Positions 23,935-37,620 of a stretch of 64,000 nt of DNA are shown one piece after another. A program made the position numbers and the translations under genes. The notes under the pieces are model-generated. The model was not told the DNA's origin, searched no databases, and saw only the letters and a program-made list of their open reading frames with translations. Within the stretch, counting starts at the first letter, position 1. Each line of letters begins with the position of its first letter. Source of the stretch: Anopheles merus (Eukaryota; Arthropoda; Insecta; Diptera; Culicidae); NCBI RefSeq assembly GCF_017562075.2, contig NC_054084.1, positions 36,025,999-36,089,998 of the forward strand. The letters are read 5' to 3'.

Positions 23935-26094
23935 TGTCATAGAAATATATAGGGCTGTATGTAAAGATGTTGATTTGTACTGTAATGGTGACTAGCGTAC
24001 AGTACAAATGTCGAACATTAAAGCCTCCATCATCCTGCCTTCTTTAAAGCGTTCACGGGCAACAATATTCGAATGCATTCCAACCCAATATGCCACCGGC
24101 CCTCCGATACGATACGCGTTTGTCGTTCGATCGATTCGCCCCCTTTTGCCCCGAAACCTTAAACAACGATAAAACGCTTTGCGCAAAGTTATGACCGTTA
24201 CGACCGGGAATATTCATTTTCCTTTCTTTGTTTTTGATGTTGGGGAAGAAGCAACAACAAAAAACAAAAATATAATAACACTAACGTTACTACATCCAAT
24301 AAACGGCGTGGAAAACACCAACAACAACGACATTCTCCGTTATGACTGTTGCTGTTGCGTTTGTTTTATTGCCTGCACGCTCCATCAATCTTAACGTCGG
24401 GGGTTTGGCCCGCCGCTCATCGCTTCCAGCGTAAAACCGATAAAAATTCGCAGCAAAAAGATGCAAGTGACGTTTTCGGGCGGGCCGGCGAATCAATCGC
24501 GGTCGTATTACGCAACATAACGCTAATGCTAGAATGCTGTTATACGTTCGTTGGTCTGTGTGTGTTAGCAACTGTTTTTTCTTCAATTTCATCATCTACA
24601 CGATGATGGATGACATGTGCGATGTGTTAATTTCTCTCTTTTTTTAGATCAGTGTGCAATTCTACACCGTGACATTCTGTAACGGTTGAGAAGCTCTACA
24701 CAAATAGCTGTGGATTGCATGCATGTGAAGTAAGCAGTCCTCTTGAAGAAGATGATGGCAGTTGATAGGCTCCAAGTATTTGCCGTGCTGTATAATCTAA
24801 CTTTATACTTGTACCAAAAGAGAGTGAGTGCATGCTTTCGTCTTACTTCACTGTGCACTATGCACTAATACCCTCTTGAAAACTCTGGCGAAGTTGCATC
24901 CATATGTTGACTTCGAGAACATCATTGTCATCGCCACGCCATTGTCGAGCCACGAGCAGGAGCTGTAATGAATCTTCCTAACGGATCCATTTCCACTTCT
25001 CCTTTTGGTTTCAACAAAATCGGCGACAAACATCCATTCATGTTTCGGGTCATCCGTTACCCGCAAACCCGTGAGAATGTTTGACTTTCCACGGATTCCC
25101 CCAGACAACGGTTTCGGTGGTCGATGAAGTATTTCGAAACTACTTCCCAATCACGATCCGATTGCGGCGCTGGCCGGAAAAGCGACACGCCATTCAACGC
25201 GCGTCCGGTCCTAGGCCACACTTTCCAGAGAGCTATCGCCGCAGCATGCAAACTACACAACCCGTTCCCAAGAGACCACACTTTCCCACAGCCCCCGCCC
25301 AAGGTGATTATGTATTTTTTGTGCAGCATGACGTCCTCTCCTCGAAGCCTGCGGAACGAACGAGTACTCGGCAGGAGAATCCATCCCTGCGCTTTTGTCG
25401 AGATAATTTAAACAATTTAAACTTTTCAACTACTCCTGCTCCTCCTCCACCTTCAGCACACCAGCCGGCAGCCACCAACGAACGGATAAAGGAGACTACA
25501 CTGCTTTCGGCCCCACGCTGAGACAATCCTACGGGGAAACGCCCAACGATTGCGCTCGCGGGTGTAGCAAGCAAAGCGCGCGCTACGTGCTGCAACACTC
25601 GAAAATTCTGCACCGGGGCATGCACCGAGCAAACGACTCAAAATGACGGGATAGTGCGGGTGCACCGTTGTGATGCCGTGCTCGGCAATAATGAGATAAA
25701 ACAGCGAACCCAAGCACCCTCCAGGGAGTCGGGAGGGAAACAAGTGCAAACACAAAACAGTCCATGATCGTGTTTTGCAACCGTGTGGTGTGGCATCGAT
25801 CGAATCGGTTCGTAATGTTCCTAGCATTAGTATTTAAATGCAAATCGGTGGACAAAGCTGTGTGTGTGTGTAATTGCAAATCACCAAGAAGAAATGATGT
25901 TTCTGTTAGTTTAAATGATTATTTAGAATGCTTTGTCAAGTCTCCTTCAACTTCAAAACTATCACCAAGCATTTGAATGATTTTTTCATTGCAAAATAAC
26001 ACCTACGAATGCCACAGTTTTCATTGTCCAAAATTATCACAGTCCCTGTAACACAATATGCCCCGCAATATTCCACTAAAACAACATTACTTAC

Positions 26095-26240
26095 TCGTTA
26101 TGCGGAATATCCTCGTCCGGGTCGGCACTGACGGGGGTCGGATCGATCGCTAGCAGCAAACACACCAGCAGCAACAGCGAGCCCGTCAGCAAATGGCGCC
26201 GTCTCCAGCGCCACCACCTACTCTGGGGCAGAGGCTCCAT
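26095..26240 (-). CDS. Voltage-gated calcium channel alpha2-delta subunit, first coding exon with signal peptide
   Basis: The start codon at 26238-26240 opens a classic signal peptide: a basic n-region (RWWRWRRRH), a leucine-rich core (LLTGSLLLLVCLLLA) and a probable cleavage site after PVSA at residue 39. A short acidic stretch DPDEDIPHN follows before the donor GTAAGT at 26089-26094. The exon ends in phase 2 with GA, completed by the first base of exon 2 to give Glu. A secreted N-terminus is expected for alpha2-delta subunits, which are luminal or extracellular. The gene begins here and is read leftward; its 5' UTR and promoter lie above 26240 but were not delimited. Which insect alpha2-delta paralogue it is cannot be decided from 113 residues. 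Confidence 0.8.
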
Positions 26241-29200
26241 CACACTCCGACCACACGTGCCGATCGGCCAACCGGGAACACACCGGGTGCAAGCAAAGAT
26301 CGATCGATGTCACTGTTTCAATTTCGTGCGGCACTCACCGCCAAACACCCGGTGGGAGGGCCCGCTTGCCACAAACCACACACTCGTCACACACACACAC
26401 GCACCTTCACCGATGAAAGGATGACTCCTAGGCTTTTCTTTGGTAGCGAACGACACTTTTCTTGGGCCAATATTAGGAACTACCCTACTGGTTTATGGTT
26501 TATTTATCTTTGGTTTATGACCCACCAGGCCAGAGACAACAGCGCCTCGTAACGCGTGGGCTCACGATATATTCGTGCACACATACACACTAACACACAA
26601 TTTCATATACACTAAGCGCGCGTAAACACATGCTCACACACACACATTGGGGTTAATGCATGCACATTACGGTAAAGATCAGTGTGCGATCCGGTTCACA
26701 AAACACATCGCCAAGGAAGAGCATTGTACCACCTCCTTCTTTTGTGTCGTGCAAAGAACCTGCAAGAATACGTAACCTATGCGACAGGGAAGGAACAGAA
26801 CAGGATTCGTGTTTATCAATAAAACATACAATTTAAATATAAATTACACCACATCACGCGCGCGCGCCCCATGCCGTACAAGAATGGAGCGACATCGAGC
26901 GTTTTTTGGTCATCATAACGTTTTATGGCACACTAGCGGTTTCTTGGTAGCACCGAAATAGCCCCTTTACCACAGCTACCGAGTATTTTTACACCTTCTC
27001 TGGCTGTTACAGTAGTATTGAAACGTTTTTAGCAGAAATTTCGGCTCAATTTCCAACGAATGAGCTCTCTTTTTGTGACACAGCGCGATAATGCACGAAC
27101 CTAATAAACGTTTCAGCAAACCTTCAGGCAGCTCTCTGAGTGCAGGCTGCATCCAATACACACCACCGCGCCCAGAGCGGGTTCTACGCTTCCCTACTCT
27201 CTCACACACACACACACTCTTGAACAAACTGCAGTTGCACACACACGTGCACCTGCTTGCAACATACTACACTACGGTGCAGCAGCAGGGCAGGGGAGCA
27301 AATTCACAACTCTCACTCACGCAAGCAATCCAACCAACACAAACACACCGTACCGTACCGTACTCGGCCCGTTTGGCAGCCCACGCAACGGTCCGGAAGT
27401 GCAGCGTAAGAGCACGTGGTGCGTGGTCGTCGTCTGTGGCGTCTCCGATGTGTGGTGCGTAGGATGCGGAAATTTCAACGACACTCTCGCTCGCCTGTAG
27501 CTCTGTGGCTGGTGCGCCTAACACCATAACACATTCGTACAATAACCAACCATCATCGATTCAACTGACTTCTTTTCTCTTTTTTCTTTTTGCTTTTACT
27601 CCTTGCGTAGTGTTTTATCCATACGCAATGACCTTGTGGTGGTTTTAAGTGCTATGTGTGTGTGTGCTCACAACTTTTTGAAGAATTCTGGTGGAGGCGC
27701 ATGGTGCACGGTACAAACGCGATCCATTTTTCGGCCTGCAACGCAATTACACTTGCAGGTTGAATAACGGTGCAGATGGATGTACAAAGTAAAGCTCCAG
27801 TGTTTGGGATAAAAAGAGGGAAAAAGACAAATAATAAGGTACAAAATTTAGAATTAGAAACCAAAAAACGAATAAAACGAAAAAACTAATAAAAATTTAA
27901 CAATTTCAAAAACAATAATTTTTTTAACAAAATCCATTTAACAAAATCGCCATAACACTCTTAGCAAAGCGTAAAGATGTTTGCAACAACAAAAAACACA
28001 CACACGCACCATTCTAGACAAAAACTACAATTGTTTCTTCGTTTTTTCTTCTCAATTGCAAACGTTCTAGCCCCACCTCTACACTGTTGTGAACCACTTC
28101 AGCACAATCCCGTAGCCAATGGAGTTTGATTAATGCTTCACTACCGATTTGATGATGCTTCTCCCTCCCAGCCACACACACACACACACGCACATACGTA
28201 CGTATTTCTTTGCTATTTTTCCACAGATATAAAACACACAATGTACCAAGAGTTCTCTTCTTGTGAATATTACTCTCTTTTGCTCTTTTTCTCTTGCTCT
28301 CCCTCTCTCTCTCTTTCTTTCTCTGTTTCAACAAACGAAGCCATCTTCCATCACGGTCACACACGAAATCTTCATCGCGCGTACGGTTGGAGGTTATGGG
28401 CGAAGATAATCTGTAGTTTTTCGTGTACAGCTTGTTCTCCTCTTCTTACAAAGCAAATGCAATTCTTCTCAGCATCTGCTAGCTTCAGCATACAGCTTTA
28501 CAACACCGACACAGACACACACGCACTGACTGCCCGGATAGGCGAGCCTTTTCATCATTTACTATTTGCCATCTACACCTACTACTACTTCTCTATGCAG
28601 GCTTATCGTAGAGCGTAAGCGTAAGAATAGTATTTCGCACAGCCTGAACACAAAGAACACACGTTTACACACATATCATACGCATATCCTTTGGACATGT
28701 AAGCGACAAAAAAGGCACCACAAAACATCACACCGTCAATCATAGCGCAAATGGGATCTGTAACTCAATATCCGTCCGAAAATACACACACTGAAAAGCT
28801 TACAGATCACATGGCCTTGAAGCGCAAAATGCAACTTTCCACTGCACAAAACACGCTGCACACCACTGGCACGACGATGGGAATGATTTGTAATCTCGTC
28901 AGCTTCATCAGCTCTTGCAGACGCAGTGCACGCAGCGAGAATTCAATCTGTTCGTTGGCGGGTGGCAGTGGTACGACACCTTTCTGTGGTGCCTTCTGGT
29001 GCTGCTGATGCTGCTGCTGCTCCTGCTGCTGCTGCTACTACTACTACTACTGCTGCACTTACATACATTTTCTGTCACCTCATCCCACACCACCTTCAGC
29101 CTCGGGGATGAAGGATGCTTTCAGCTTCAGCTACCGCGCGAAGACACGAAGGCACACAGGGAGCGATGATTGGGGCAAGGCTCGTGCCGTCTCGTTCCGT

Positions 29201-31744
29201 TCTTCGGCAACGATACGGGCACGGCAAGCACATGATCACAGGCACGCACGCGTGCCACACGGGAAGAAGGACCTGCCCTTCACCAGCCAGCCAGCCACAA
29301 CAGCGCGCGAGCGAGCCTTACACGTGGAGAGTGGCAAAACAGGGAGACCGAAAACGGGACGCGTAGCGAGAGAGAGAGAGAGAGCAGGACAGGCAAGCGT
29401 CCGTTCGGCACCGTCGTCTAACATCCGTCTAATCGAGTTAGTGTAATCACCACCCCAACGATCCACTACCGCCGGAGAGAGCGCGGGGAGCGAAATGGAA
29501 ACGATTTTTCGGTTCAGCTACCTTCGTTGAAGCCAGCCCGTCCGCTCTTTTGGAGGGGGAGGGGGGGGGGTTTGGGATGGATGTACCATCACGAGGGGGC
29601 GGGTAGGCGCTCTGGAACGTTGCAAAAGTTTGGCGGCAGTAAGAAAAGCAACCAACCGATCAAGAGAAAGAACGACTGTGTGTGTGTGTGTGTGTGGATG
29701 AGAGTTTCACCAGGCGTGGAAAAAAGCGCGATTAGATGTTTTTTTGTTCGTGCCTGTCTTTTGTCTGTGTTTTGTTGCACTCATTTGTGAAACGCGGGGT
29801 TTTTCCCATTCTCTTGAAGCGGGATGGAAGGCGATGCTGATTTACTTTGGAGCAGATTTCGGTATGGATATAAATTTGCACAACCACCCACCCCCACCAA
29901 TCACGGCCGAATTTGAACCAACAGCTCCACCACTCACACACACTGACACATACAAATTGTAGAAAAAGGACTCTCCATCCAGACCAAATCATAGTCCTTT
30001 GGTGAAGTGCCCTTTTTGGTCGTTTTTTTTTTGTTCTTTTTAGTTTGCGAACAGCTTTCAACTGAACTAGTTAAACTGCACTCAACTTCCTCCTTGTCCT
30101 TGCAGAGTTGCAGTTTTTCCCGTCTCCAAACTCACAGGGTGCGTTCGTTTTTCTGCTGAATTTGATGTCCCTTTCCAATACTGTACCACCCCGTCCACCC
30201 CAACAGCCACAACTTTTCAGTAATCCAGAGGGAGGGTTGGCGGGTGCGGGTGTAAGCGTCCCTACACCAACACCGTTGTGGGCCGTAGACCAGGCGTAGA
30301 CACGGAGCAGCACGATGGATGACAGCGAGCACGAACCCGTACCGTACGCTAGCCGATACTACCGAGACCGTCGATGTGATACGCGCGTATTCCTTGAAAC
30401 CCGTTTTTCTTCCGCCCCGACCCCGTGAGAGAATGCCCCACTCGCTCCGCTTGCAGGTAGCGTACCGCCGCCTCTTCGCCATCGCTAAAAACGCGGTGCT
30501 TCGTTTTTGCGCGAGACACAGTGCCGCGCGCGCAGGCGCTGCCCAACTCTCCCAACCAGAGAGCGGCTGCGAGCGAAGAAGAAGAGAGAGAGAGACAGAA
30601 AATTGGGAGAGCCTTTTTTCCACCGGTTACCACCATTGCTTCCCTTGCAGAACACTCATCGTAGGTACAGCAGGGTCGAGGGGGGATGGATCAGAAACTT
30701 TAAACAAAAAAAATACAGCTACCCAACCCAACCATCGGTAGCACCCCAAGAGCGATGCCGTTCTTTTAGGGAACTGTTACAACACTTTTCACACTGCCTA
30801 CTTGAACTTTTTCACTAAAGTCACACTTTTTCAACACGCACACACACACACCTTGCTTGAATCAGCGCTGCAGCGAAGCTGGGTACAAGATTCCCCGAAC
30901 AAATGGGCACCCAAACGAGCACGGGAACACGCACGGGTGAACGACGCCGCCACTGTCGAGCGCTTTTTTCCTTCTGCAGAATTGGGGGAACGACTCTGCC
31001 AAACACTGACACTTTGGGGCTGCGGATCGATAGACGCGTCTGAAATGTCCTTTTTTTGACAAAAGGCGATGATGGGTGTTCATCACGGTGGGTGGTCTGG
31101 TCTGGTGTAGCTCCAGCAGGAAAAGCCTTTTCACGCTCTCGCCGCAAGGATTGTACCGGTGAGAGACACTTTTAAAATGACGGTTTCAAGGTTCGCCAAT
31201 TTTTTTGTTTGAAGAATATTATCTTTTAATACTTTTTCTTCTAATAATATACTTACCTACTTGTAGTCTCTTGCTATTGCGGTTAAATGCACGGATTGCA
31301 CCCATTTTGGGTTTTAATCTCGAAACGAACCGTGTGTAACAGGACTTTATCCTTGTTAACAACTTCGGATGACTTTCTGGGCTGGATCCTCCGGTGTTGT
31401 AAGTATGACATGACCCTCACACAGGAACCTGAGGACTCTGGAACCAATTGCAGCAATTACAAGAACGTCCTAAAGCTTTTAACACTTGCCAACTGCTCCA
31501 AGGTCTCAAGCGACGAACCCAGAATTAGTTCAACAACTGCTCCTGATTCTTCAACTGCTTTCTTTAGTTATCAATCTCGTACTAAACTTCGAGATTGCTT
31601 CTCTCTGTGTACTACGATGAGATTTTATGATTTCTTAAACCTCAGATACGTCCATTGGTAACTAGATTAAAATTACAATGACAAACGATTAACATCGAAC
31701 AATAGGCACAAATAAAAATATACTAAAATATGATCTTCTTATCC
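26241..31744. other. Region upstream of alpha2-delta, before the MTR4 3' end
   Basis: This 5.5-kb stretch has no convincing coding exon. It holds many CA/GT runs, a CTG/CTA trinucleotide tract (28999-29056), a GC-rich part around 29.1-30.7 kb that may include the alpha2-delta promoter and 5' UTR exons, and a third copy of tggaggcgcatggt at 27692. A 124-codon open frame at 31287-31661 has no recognisable content. Confidence 0.5.
28999..29056. repeat. CTG/CTA trinucleotide repeat
   Basis: Mostly CTG triplets followed by five CTA triplets. It lies outside any gene model. Confidence 0.85.
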
Positions 31745-31758
31745 TTTATTCATTTATT
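31745..31758 (-). terminator. Polyadenylation signals of MTR4
   Basis: Two TTTATT motifs on the plus strand (31745-31750 and 31753-31758) read AATAAA on the minus strand, about 80-90 bases beyond the MTR4 stop codon. A C-rich run near 31810-31820 lies between. Confidence 0.55.
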
Positions 31759-31836
31759 TATCTTTTATTACATTCGTCCTTCATCATACCCAATCATCCT
31801 CGTACACTGCCCCCCCCCCCTCCTTGTCCACTAACT

Positions 31837-34800
31837 CTACAAGTAGAGCGAGGCGGCAAACACGATATCACGCTTCAGCAACCGGATCGCTTCGGAGAAC
31901 TTATTCTCCAGATCCGTGTTGCCGATCGTTTTCGACGCCTGCACCATCTGGCGCAGCAGCTCCTCCAGCCGGCGCATACAGCGAATGATGGAGCCCTCGA
32001 AGATGTCCGTCATCTTGCAGAGCTGCGCGAACGAGGCGCCCTTGCACCAGCACAGCACCACATCCATCAGGAAAGGTTTGAACGACTCCACGTAGCGCTC
32101 CTCGTCCACCTCCACCTTGCACTCGTTCGACACCTTCGCAATGCGTCGCGCCAGATCCTGCATCTGCCGCAGCGGACCGGAAAGCTCGTGGGTCGCTGCC
32201 GGCATTTCGTTGCTCTTCTCATCGCACACGAAGCAGCTCAGCAGGGCGCACGATTGCGACGGCGTCAGGTCGGTAAACGTACCGTTAAACACCATCTCGG
32301 TGATGAGCAGCTCGTCCGCACAGCTCAGCTCGCACGCAACGCGCCCCTTGAACTCGATCACGTCCGCCGCCGTACAGTAGCCCAATCGTCGCAGCACCCG
32401 CTTCCGGTGCTTCAGCTCGCTCATCTGCAGCAGGCTGCGCGCTTCACGCAGCGCATTCTTCTCGTTGCGCAGCTCCTTCTCCAGCTCCAGCTTGCTCATG
32501 TACTGCGCGTACAGCCGCTCGAGCCCGGCCGACTCGTGCAGCGGGTGGGCGAACAGGCGCTTCTCGAACTTATCGATCATGTCCACTATGCCCTGGAACT
32601 CCTTCTCCTTGATGTGCATATCGGTGATCGGGTTCAGCAGTGGCGGACCCTGCGGGAAACGCTTCTTCACCTCCTCGATCGTTTTCAGCACCGAGCGGCG
32701 ATTGTCCGCCGGGCGCAGATCGTTCGGGTAGTAAACGCGCAGCGAGCTAATGCGCGACACGAGCTTGTGCAGCACCGGAACGACCTCGACCGAGCCGCGC
32801 TTGCCCGGTGGGCACGGTTTGGGGATGCCCTCCTTCTCGAACCCATCGGCCACGTGCAGTAACACATCGATGACCACCTTCTGCTCCGTCTTGAGTGGAT
32901 TCTGCTTCGAGTCAGCGTTCTCCTTCTTAAAGTTCACGATAATGCCCCACTCGAACTCTCCCGCGTCCGATTGAATCTTTATCATGCGTCCCGGCTGCAG
33001 GAACGGCACCAAATAGACCGGCCGCGTGATGTACTCGCGGAACTCCTGCCCCAGCCGATCGAGCTGCTCCCGCACGTGGTGGTACGAGATGATCGACTGC
33101 TCGTCCTTGATCTCTACCGCCAGCAGTTGCTTCTGTTTTTTCTGCACGCGCTTGTAAATTTCCGGTATGGACGATTGGTTCTGAAACTGGAAGAACGACC
33201 GTTCCAGCATGTACTCCGGGTTGATCTCTTCCACGCGCAGCAAGTTCAGCACCATGTTGTACGTCAGGTGGAACGCGGAATTGATCGGATCCGCCCGGCC
33301 CTGCACAATGTCCTTGCCGACCGCGGGCGACACGGCCTCGTCGATCATCAAGATAACGATACCCTTGTCGTCCAGACCGCGTCGTCCCGCCCGGCCCGAC
33401 ATCTGGATGTACTCGCCCGACGTCACCCAGCGGAAGTCTTTGCCGTCGAACTTGCGCGGGCTAGTGAACAGCACCGTGCGGGCCGGCATGTTCAGCCCCA
33501 TCGCGAACGTTTCCGTCGCAAACAGTGCCTTTATCAACCCTTCGCCAAACAGGATTTCAATCGTTTCCTTCAGTATGGGCAACAGCCCACCGTGATGGAT
33601 GCCGATGCCGCGGCGCAACAGTGGCAGCACATTCTCCACCTGCGGCAGCTGACGATCCTCCTCCGTCAGCACGTCCATCGCGTTGTTAAACACCTCGTCC
33701 ACCAGCTTCTTCTCCGTGCTCGAGTTAAAGTCCAGCTTGGCCATCTGCATCGCGTACACCTCGCAGTCCTTCTTGCTGAACGAGAATATGATGACCGGCG
33801 CAAAGCTGCGCTCCATGATCATCTTCACGATCTTGAAGATGTTCGTTTCGCCCGCATTCGAAGCCTTCAGGCCACCCTTCCTGCCCTTCTGATCACCCTT
33901 GGCCGCTTCGCCCGCCGTTTGCAGCACGTTCATTGCCGTGTTAAAGTTGTCCTCCTTAAACTGGCCTCGCTCGTCCACCACCAAATGTATCCCGTCGCCA
34001 CCGGCCGGAAACAGGTAGTGCTGCAGCGGCGTCGGCCGATAGTCCGTGTACACCACGTGGCACGGCTGCTTGTGCAGATGGCACACCCACTCGGCGAACT
34101 GGCGCGCATTCGGTATCGTGGCGGACAGAAACACGTAATGCACATTGTCCGGCAGCAGGATCAGCGTTTCCTCCCACACCACGCCCCGCTCTTTGTCGCG
34201 CATGTAATGGATTTCGTCGAATATCACCCAACCGACCTCGCGCATAATCTCCGACCCACGGTACAGCATGTTGCGCAGAATTTCCGTCGTCATGATCAGG
34301 CACGAGGCGCTCGGATTGATCGTCACGTCGCCCGTCACCAGACCGACGTCCTTGAACTCTTCGTGAAACTCGCGATACTTTTGGTTCGAAAGTGCCTTAA
34401 TCGGGGTGGTGTAGATGACGCGCTGCTTGTCCGCGAGCGATTTCGCGATCGCGTACTCGGCCACCACCGTCTTGCCGGCGGACGTGTGAGCGGACACCAG
34501 CACGGACTGATTGTTTTCGATGCACAGGATCGCTTCCTTCTGGAACGGATCCAGCACGAAGGCGTACTCTTTCGCCGGTTTACCGGTGGCCGGTGCGAGC
34601 GGCATGTACTTCTGGTCCGGGTAAACGGCCACCTCGTGTGTGCATGCCTCCGGCGACTGTATCGTGTGTACCTTGATGCGGCTTTCAATGTTGTCCAAGC
34701 TGCAGAAACATAATAGCATGGTGTTACAAAACGAACGATTTCATACGGACAGAGTGTCACTTACTTAATATCGTCCAGTATCGATTCCACCTTTGCCTTT

Positions 34801-35076
34801 TTCGCCACCTGTTCCTCGTCGCTCAGCACATCCACCACCTCCAGCTCACGCTTAGGAGCTGCGGTTGTTGACTCTCTAAAAACATCAATTTGCAATTAAA
34901 CCAAACGCATGCTCATGGTCCAACGCGTTCGAAACAAACCTTTTCTTGCTGGTCGCTGCATCGTTGTTTGGCTGCTTGGCCGATGCCGAGGACGCTGGTT
35001 CGACCACCGGCACGGGCCCATTGTCGTCGTCGTTCTGCTCGTCAAACACACTGAACAAATCGTCCACATTCGACAT
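31837..35076 (-). CDS. Mtr4: ATP-dependent RNA helicase MTR4 (SKIV2L2 family), exosome cofactor
   Basis: A nuclear Ski2-like DExH helicase that unwinds and feeds RNA into the exosome for rRNA processing and surveillance. Coding exons are 34940-35076, 34765-34875 and 31837-34699. Both introns are phase 2, and the joined frame gives 1036 aa, close to the usual 1040-1055. The start MSNVDDLFSVFDEQ opens an acidic N-terminal region typical of MTR4. Visible motifs are Walker A AHTSAGKT (about 153-160), Walker B/DEIH (244-247), SAT (275-277), helicase motif VI QMSGRAGRRG (515-524), the long arch/KOW insertion, and a C-terminal helical DSHCT domain ending in SLYL. The wording around the helicase core (VWEETLILLPDNVHYVFLSA) fits MTR4 better than cytoplasmic SKI2. 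The gene lies downstream of the RBM26/27 homologue on the same strand. All catalytic motifs are intact. Confidence 0.97.
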
Positions 35077-37620
35077 CTTGGGGTTGCGCTTTTTCTACGA
35101 GAAACGTACACTTTGTTGCACACAGATTTATTAATACAACTTAGCAGCGATGGAAATTTCAACCTTTTCCTAGTGCAGAAGCGTGTAGAGTACAGCGTAC
35201 GCACGTGCGATGGTTGTTGATGTTGATATGTTTGCCCTTTCGTCGAACTGACAGATTGGAAACCAAAGAAGGAGATGATGAAGCAAGAATGATCGCGCGG
35301 ATGACAAACTTTGGTGAAGTTAAAATGACAGTTGAATCGTGTATATTTCTTGTTGAATTACAGAGAAGGATTATTTTTATTTTCACGAAATTGGTCGTTT
35401 AGCGAAAAACATCTATTATTTCATTAATACCAGCAAAATAAGTGAGCATTAAATATGAAAAAAATACATAACTTAAACCTTTAGCATTTTTGCTCCAGTT
35501 TCGACAAATTTCACCGTATTGCGTTAGAGCCTTTCACACAAATACAGATCATTGACTATTTTCATAAAATAAATAATTTTTTGCCAAGAACATACTTTTA
35601 TATGATACTAAATGACATCAATATCAAGGAGTTAATAAGGCTGGAACCAATCATGCTAAGAAATGCCAAAACAAATTAAATATCACCATCCATACCAACT
35701 TGGTGCCACGAAAAGGGAAAATATGCCAACATAGTAAATACCTTCTACTCCCCTCCCAATTGTTGCCCTTTCCCTCTCCCACCCAGCGCCCATTGCCCAG
35801 AAATAAAACACATTCGTTTTGTTTTGTATGACTATTACAACTCCTATCGCAAATTTGAGTTGTTCGCTTTGCAATCTCTGCCTTGAAATCGTTCCTTAAC
35901 TCATTTTATTAATAGTATTATTATTATCATACTCAAGAATGCTAATTTGTTTGTTGTAATTACTTGTTATATATCGATCATGCAAATGTTACCATTTTGC
36001 GATTTGCTTTTGTTGTTTGCTTGTTTGCTCTCTCTCTCTCTCTCTCTTCATATTATGCTTTCACAAGTATGCGTTGTTGTTTTTTTTTCAATTACCTTTT
36101 GTTCTCTTTTGTTTTATGTGACTGTGATTTGCTGTTCTTTTTTGTTTCGTTTCTTTTTTGTTTTCTCTTCTTTTGATTCATCTTTTTTTAGAGAGATTGT
36201 TGATGTTTTTTTGCTCTTACTTTGCATCTCACAGTTCATTCTTTTCTTTCTTTCTTTTCATTTTTTTCGTGTGTTTTGCCAAATCCAGAATGGTGTTTTT
36301 TTTCGTTTGGCTTATACTTAAAAGCTACTACAATTCGTACGCTTACGTTTCGAGGACCAATCGCGCCACTACTAACTTGTTAGTATGATCATCGCCCGAA
36401 ATCGCACGATACGAAGGATTACAGCTGCTGCTTGAAGAGATGCGTCTTATTCCTTTTAACCAGTTGGTGTAGTAATCGTTTCGTATTGTAATTCGAGCGA
36501 CGACATACAAAAGCAAACGAGGCGCAGTTGGTCTTACAATTGCTTTACAATGTAACCGCATCATCATTCGGTATCGTTCGCTTGATTGGTTTAATCACTC
36601 GACTCTCTAAAGTAAAACGCAGACGCACTTGACTCGTTTCTTTTCTCTCTGCTAAACCAATTACAAAAATTGGGGAAGGTTTTCTTTACATCACACAACA
36701 GCTACTTCTATCTAGTTCTTGCCTTTCAAGTGCTCTTTTTGTTACGTACTTTTTTTAAACACAACTCCGATAGCTTCTAACGACAACATTGATTCGTGTG
36801 TTATATTATTTTGTTTTGCGCACACCAGCGCAAACGCTTGGTTGACGTTCGGCGCGCACAACTGCCGAACGCAATTTAAAATGGCTCACAAATCATAGCT
36901 TTAAAAAAAAGAAAGAAAGGACGAAAGGAAGAATGCAACAGTCGGCAGCGTACTGATACTGTATGGATACGTCCATCATAAAACAACCAAACACGTGCAG
37001 CTAACAATCTCAAGCACCTACACGCATGGTGGTTGGTTTCCCTCATCCGCGCCTTAAATCCGAACCAAAAGGAAAAGATAAAACATCCGAGAGATCGCGC
37101 AGATCGCAAAATAAAGCAACTGATTTTCATTAAAACAAACACAATAAAAGTAATCATCTATTTTCCTAATCGACTGTGGGGTGTGGCGGCCACTCTTGCC
37201 TGTGCCAATTTCAAACCAACAAACAAAAGAACCCACACTGTTATGCGTTATAAAGCATATGCATATTCCTACTTCGTAACCGCTTGCGCCCACTTTCTAC
37301 TGCTAAAAAAAAAAGACTTGGCCACTCTAACAAACCACAAAGAAACACGCCCAAGCATTGAAAGAGCATTAATTATCGTCCAATTAATATAATAACAAAA
37401 TAAACGCTTCAATCTAAAAATGAACGAAGTTAACGACGATAGTAAGGTAGTGGATTTTAGCATTTTAAAAGCGGGGGGTTTCACACACGCAACACACGGC
37501 ACGGCACACGCACACTCTGCTAATTCCTATCGAAAACGGGAACGAAAAGCCCTAACCGAATGGAAAGTTACATTTCCATCTTCACGCCTGGTAGGTAGGT
37601 GTCGATTTTCTCGCTGCCCC
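35077..37620. other. MTR4 upstream region and probable 3' UTR of the RBM26/27 gene
   Basis: About 35077-35250 should contain the MTR4 5' UTR and promoter. The T-rich stretch up to 37620, with an AATAAA-type signal on the minus strand at 35915-35920, could be a long 3' UTR of the minus-strand swm gene. No coding frame is recognised in it. Confidence 0.4.

Larger units (their letters stand above)
21278..26094 (-). other. Intron 1 of the alpha2-delta gene (about 4.8 kb)
   Basis: The stretch contains a CT-rich tract (21616-21697), a SINE (22962-23175) and a 561-bp element with short terminal inverted repeats (23374-23934). No exon is needed between exons 1 and 2 and none is evident. Confidence 0.65.

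Noticed and set aside
31287..31661. A 124-codon plus-strand frame as a small gene or a retroelement LTR
   Set aside because: It has no recognised domain, and I could find neither paired LTR ends nor target duplications.
32971..34713. A 580-codon plus-strand frame opposite MTR4
   Set aside because: It is the antisense shadow of the long MTR4 exon in GC-biased codons; it has no family resemblance, whereas the minus strand matches MTR4 throughout.
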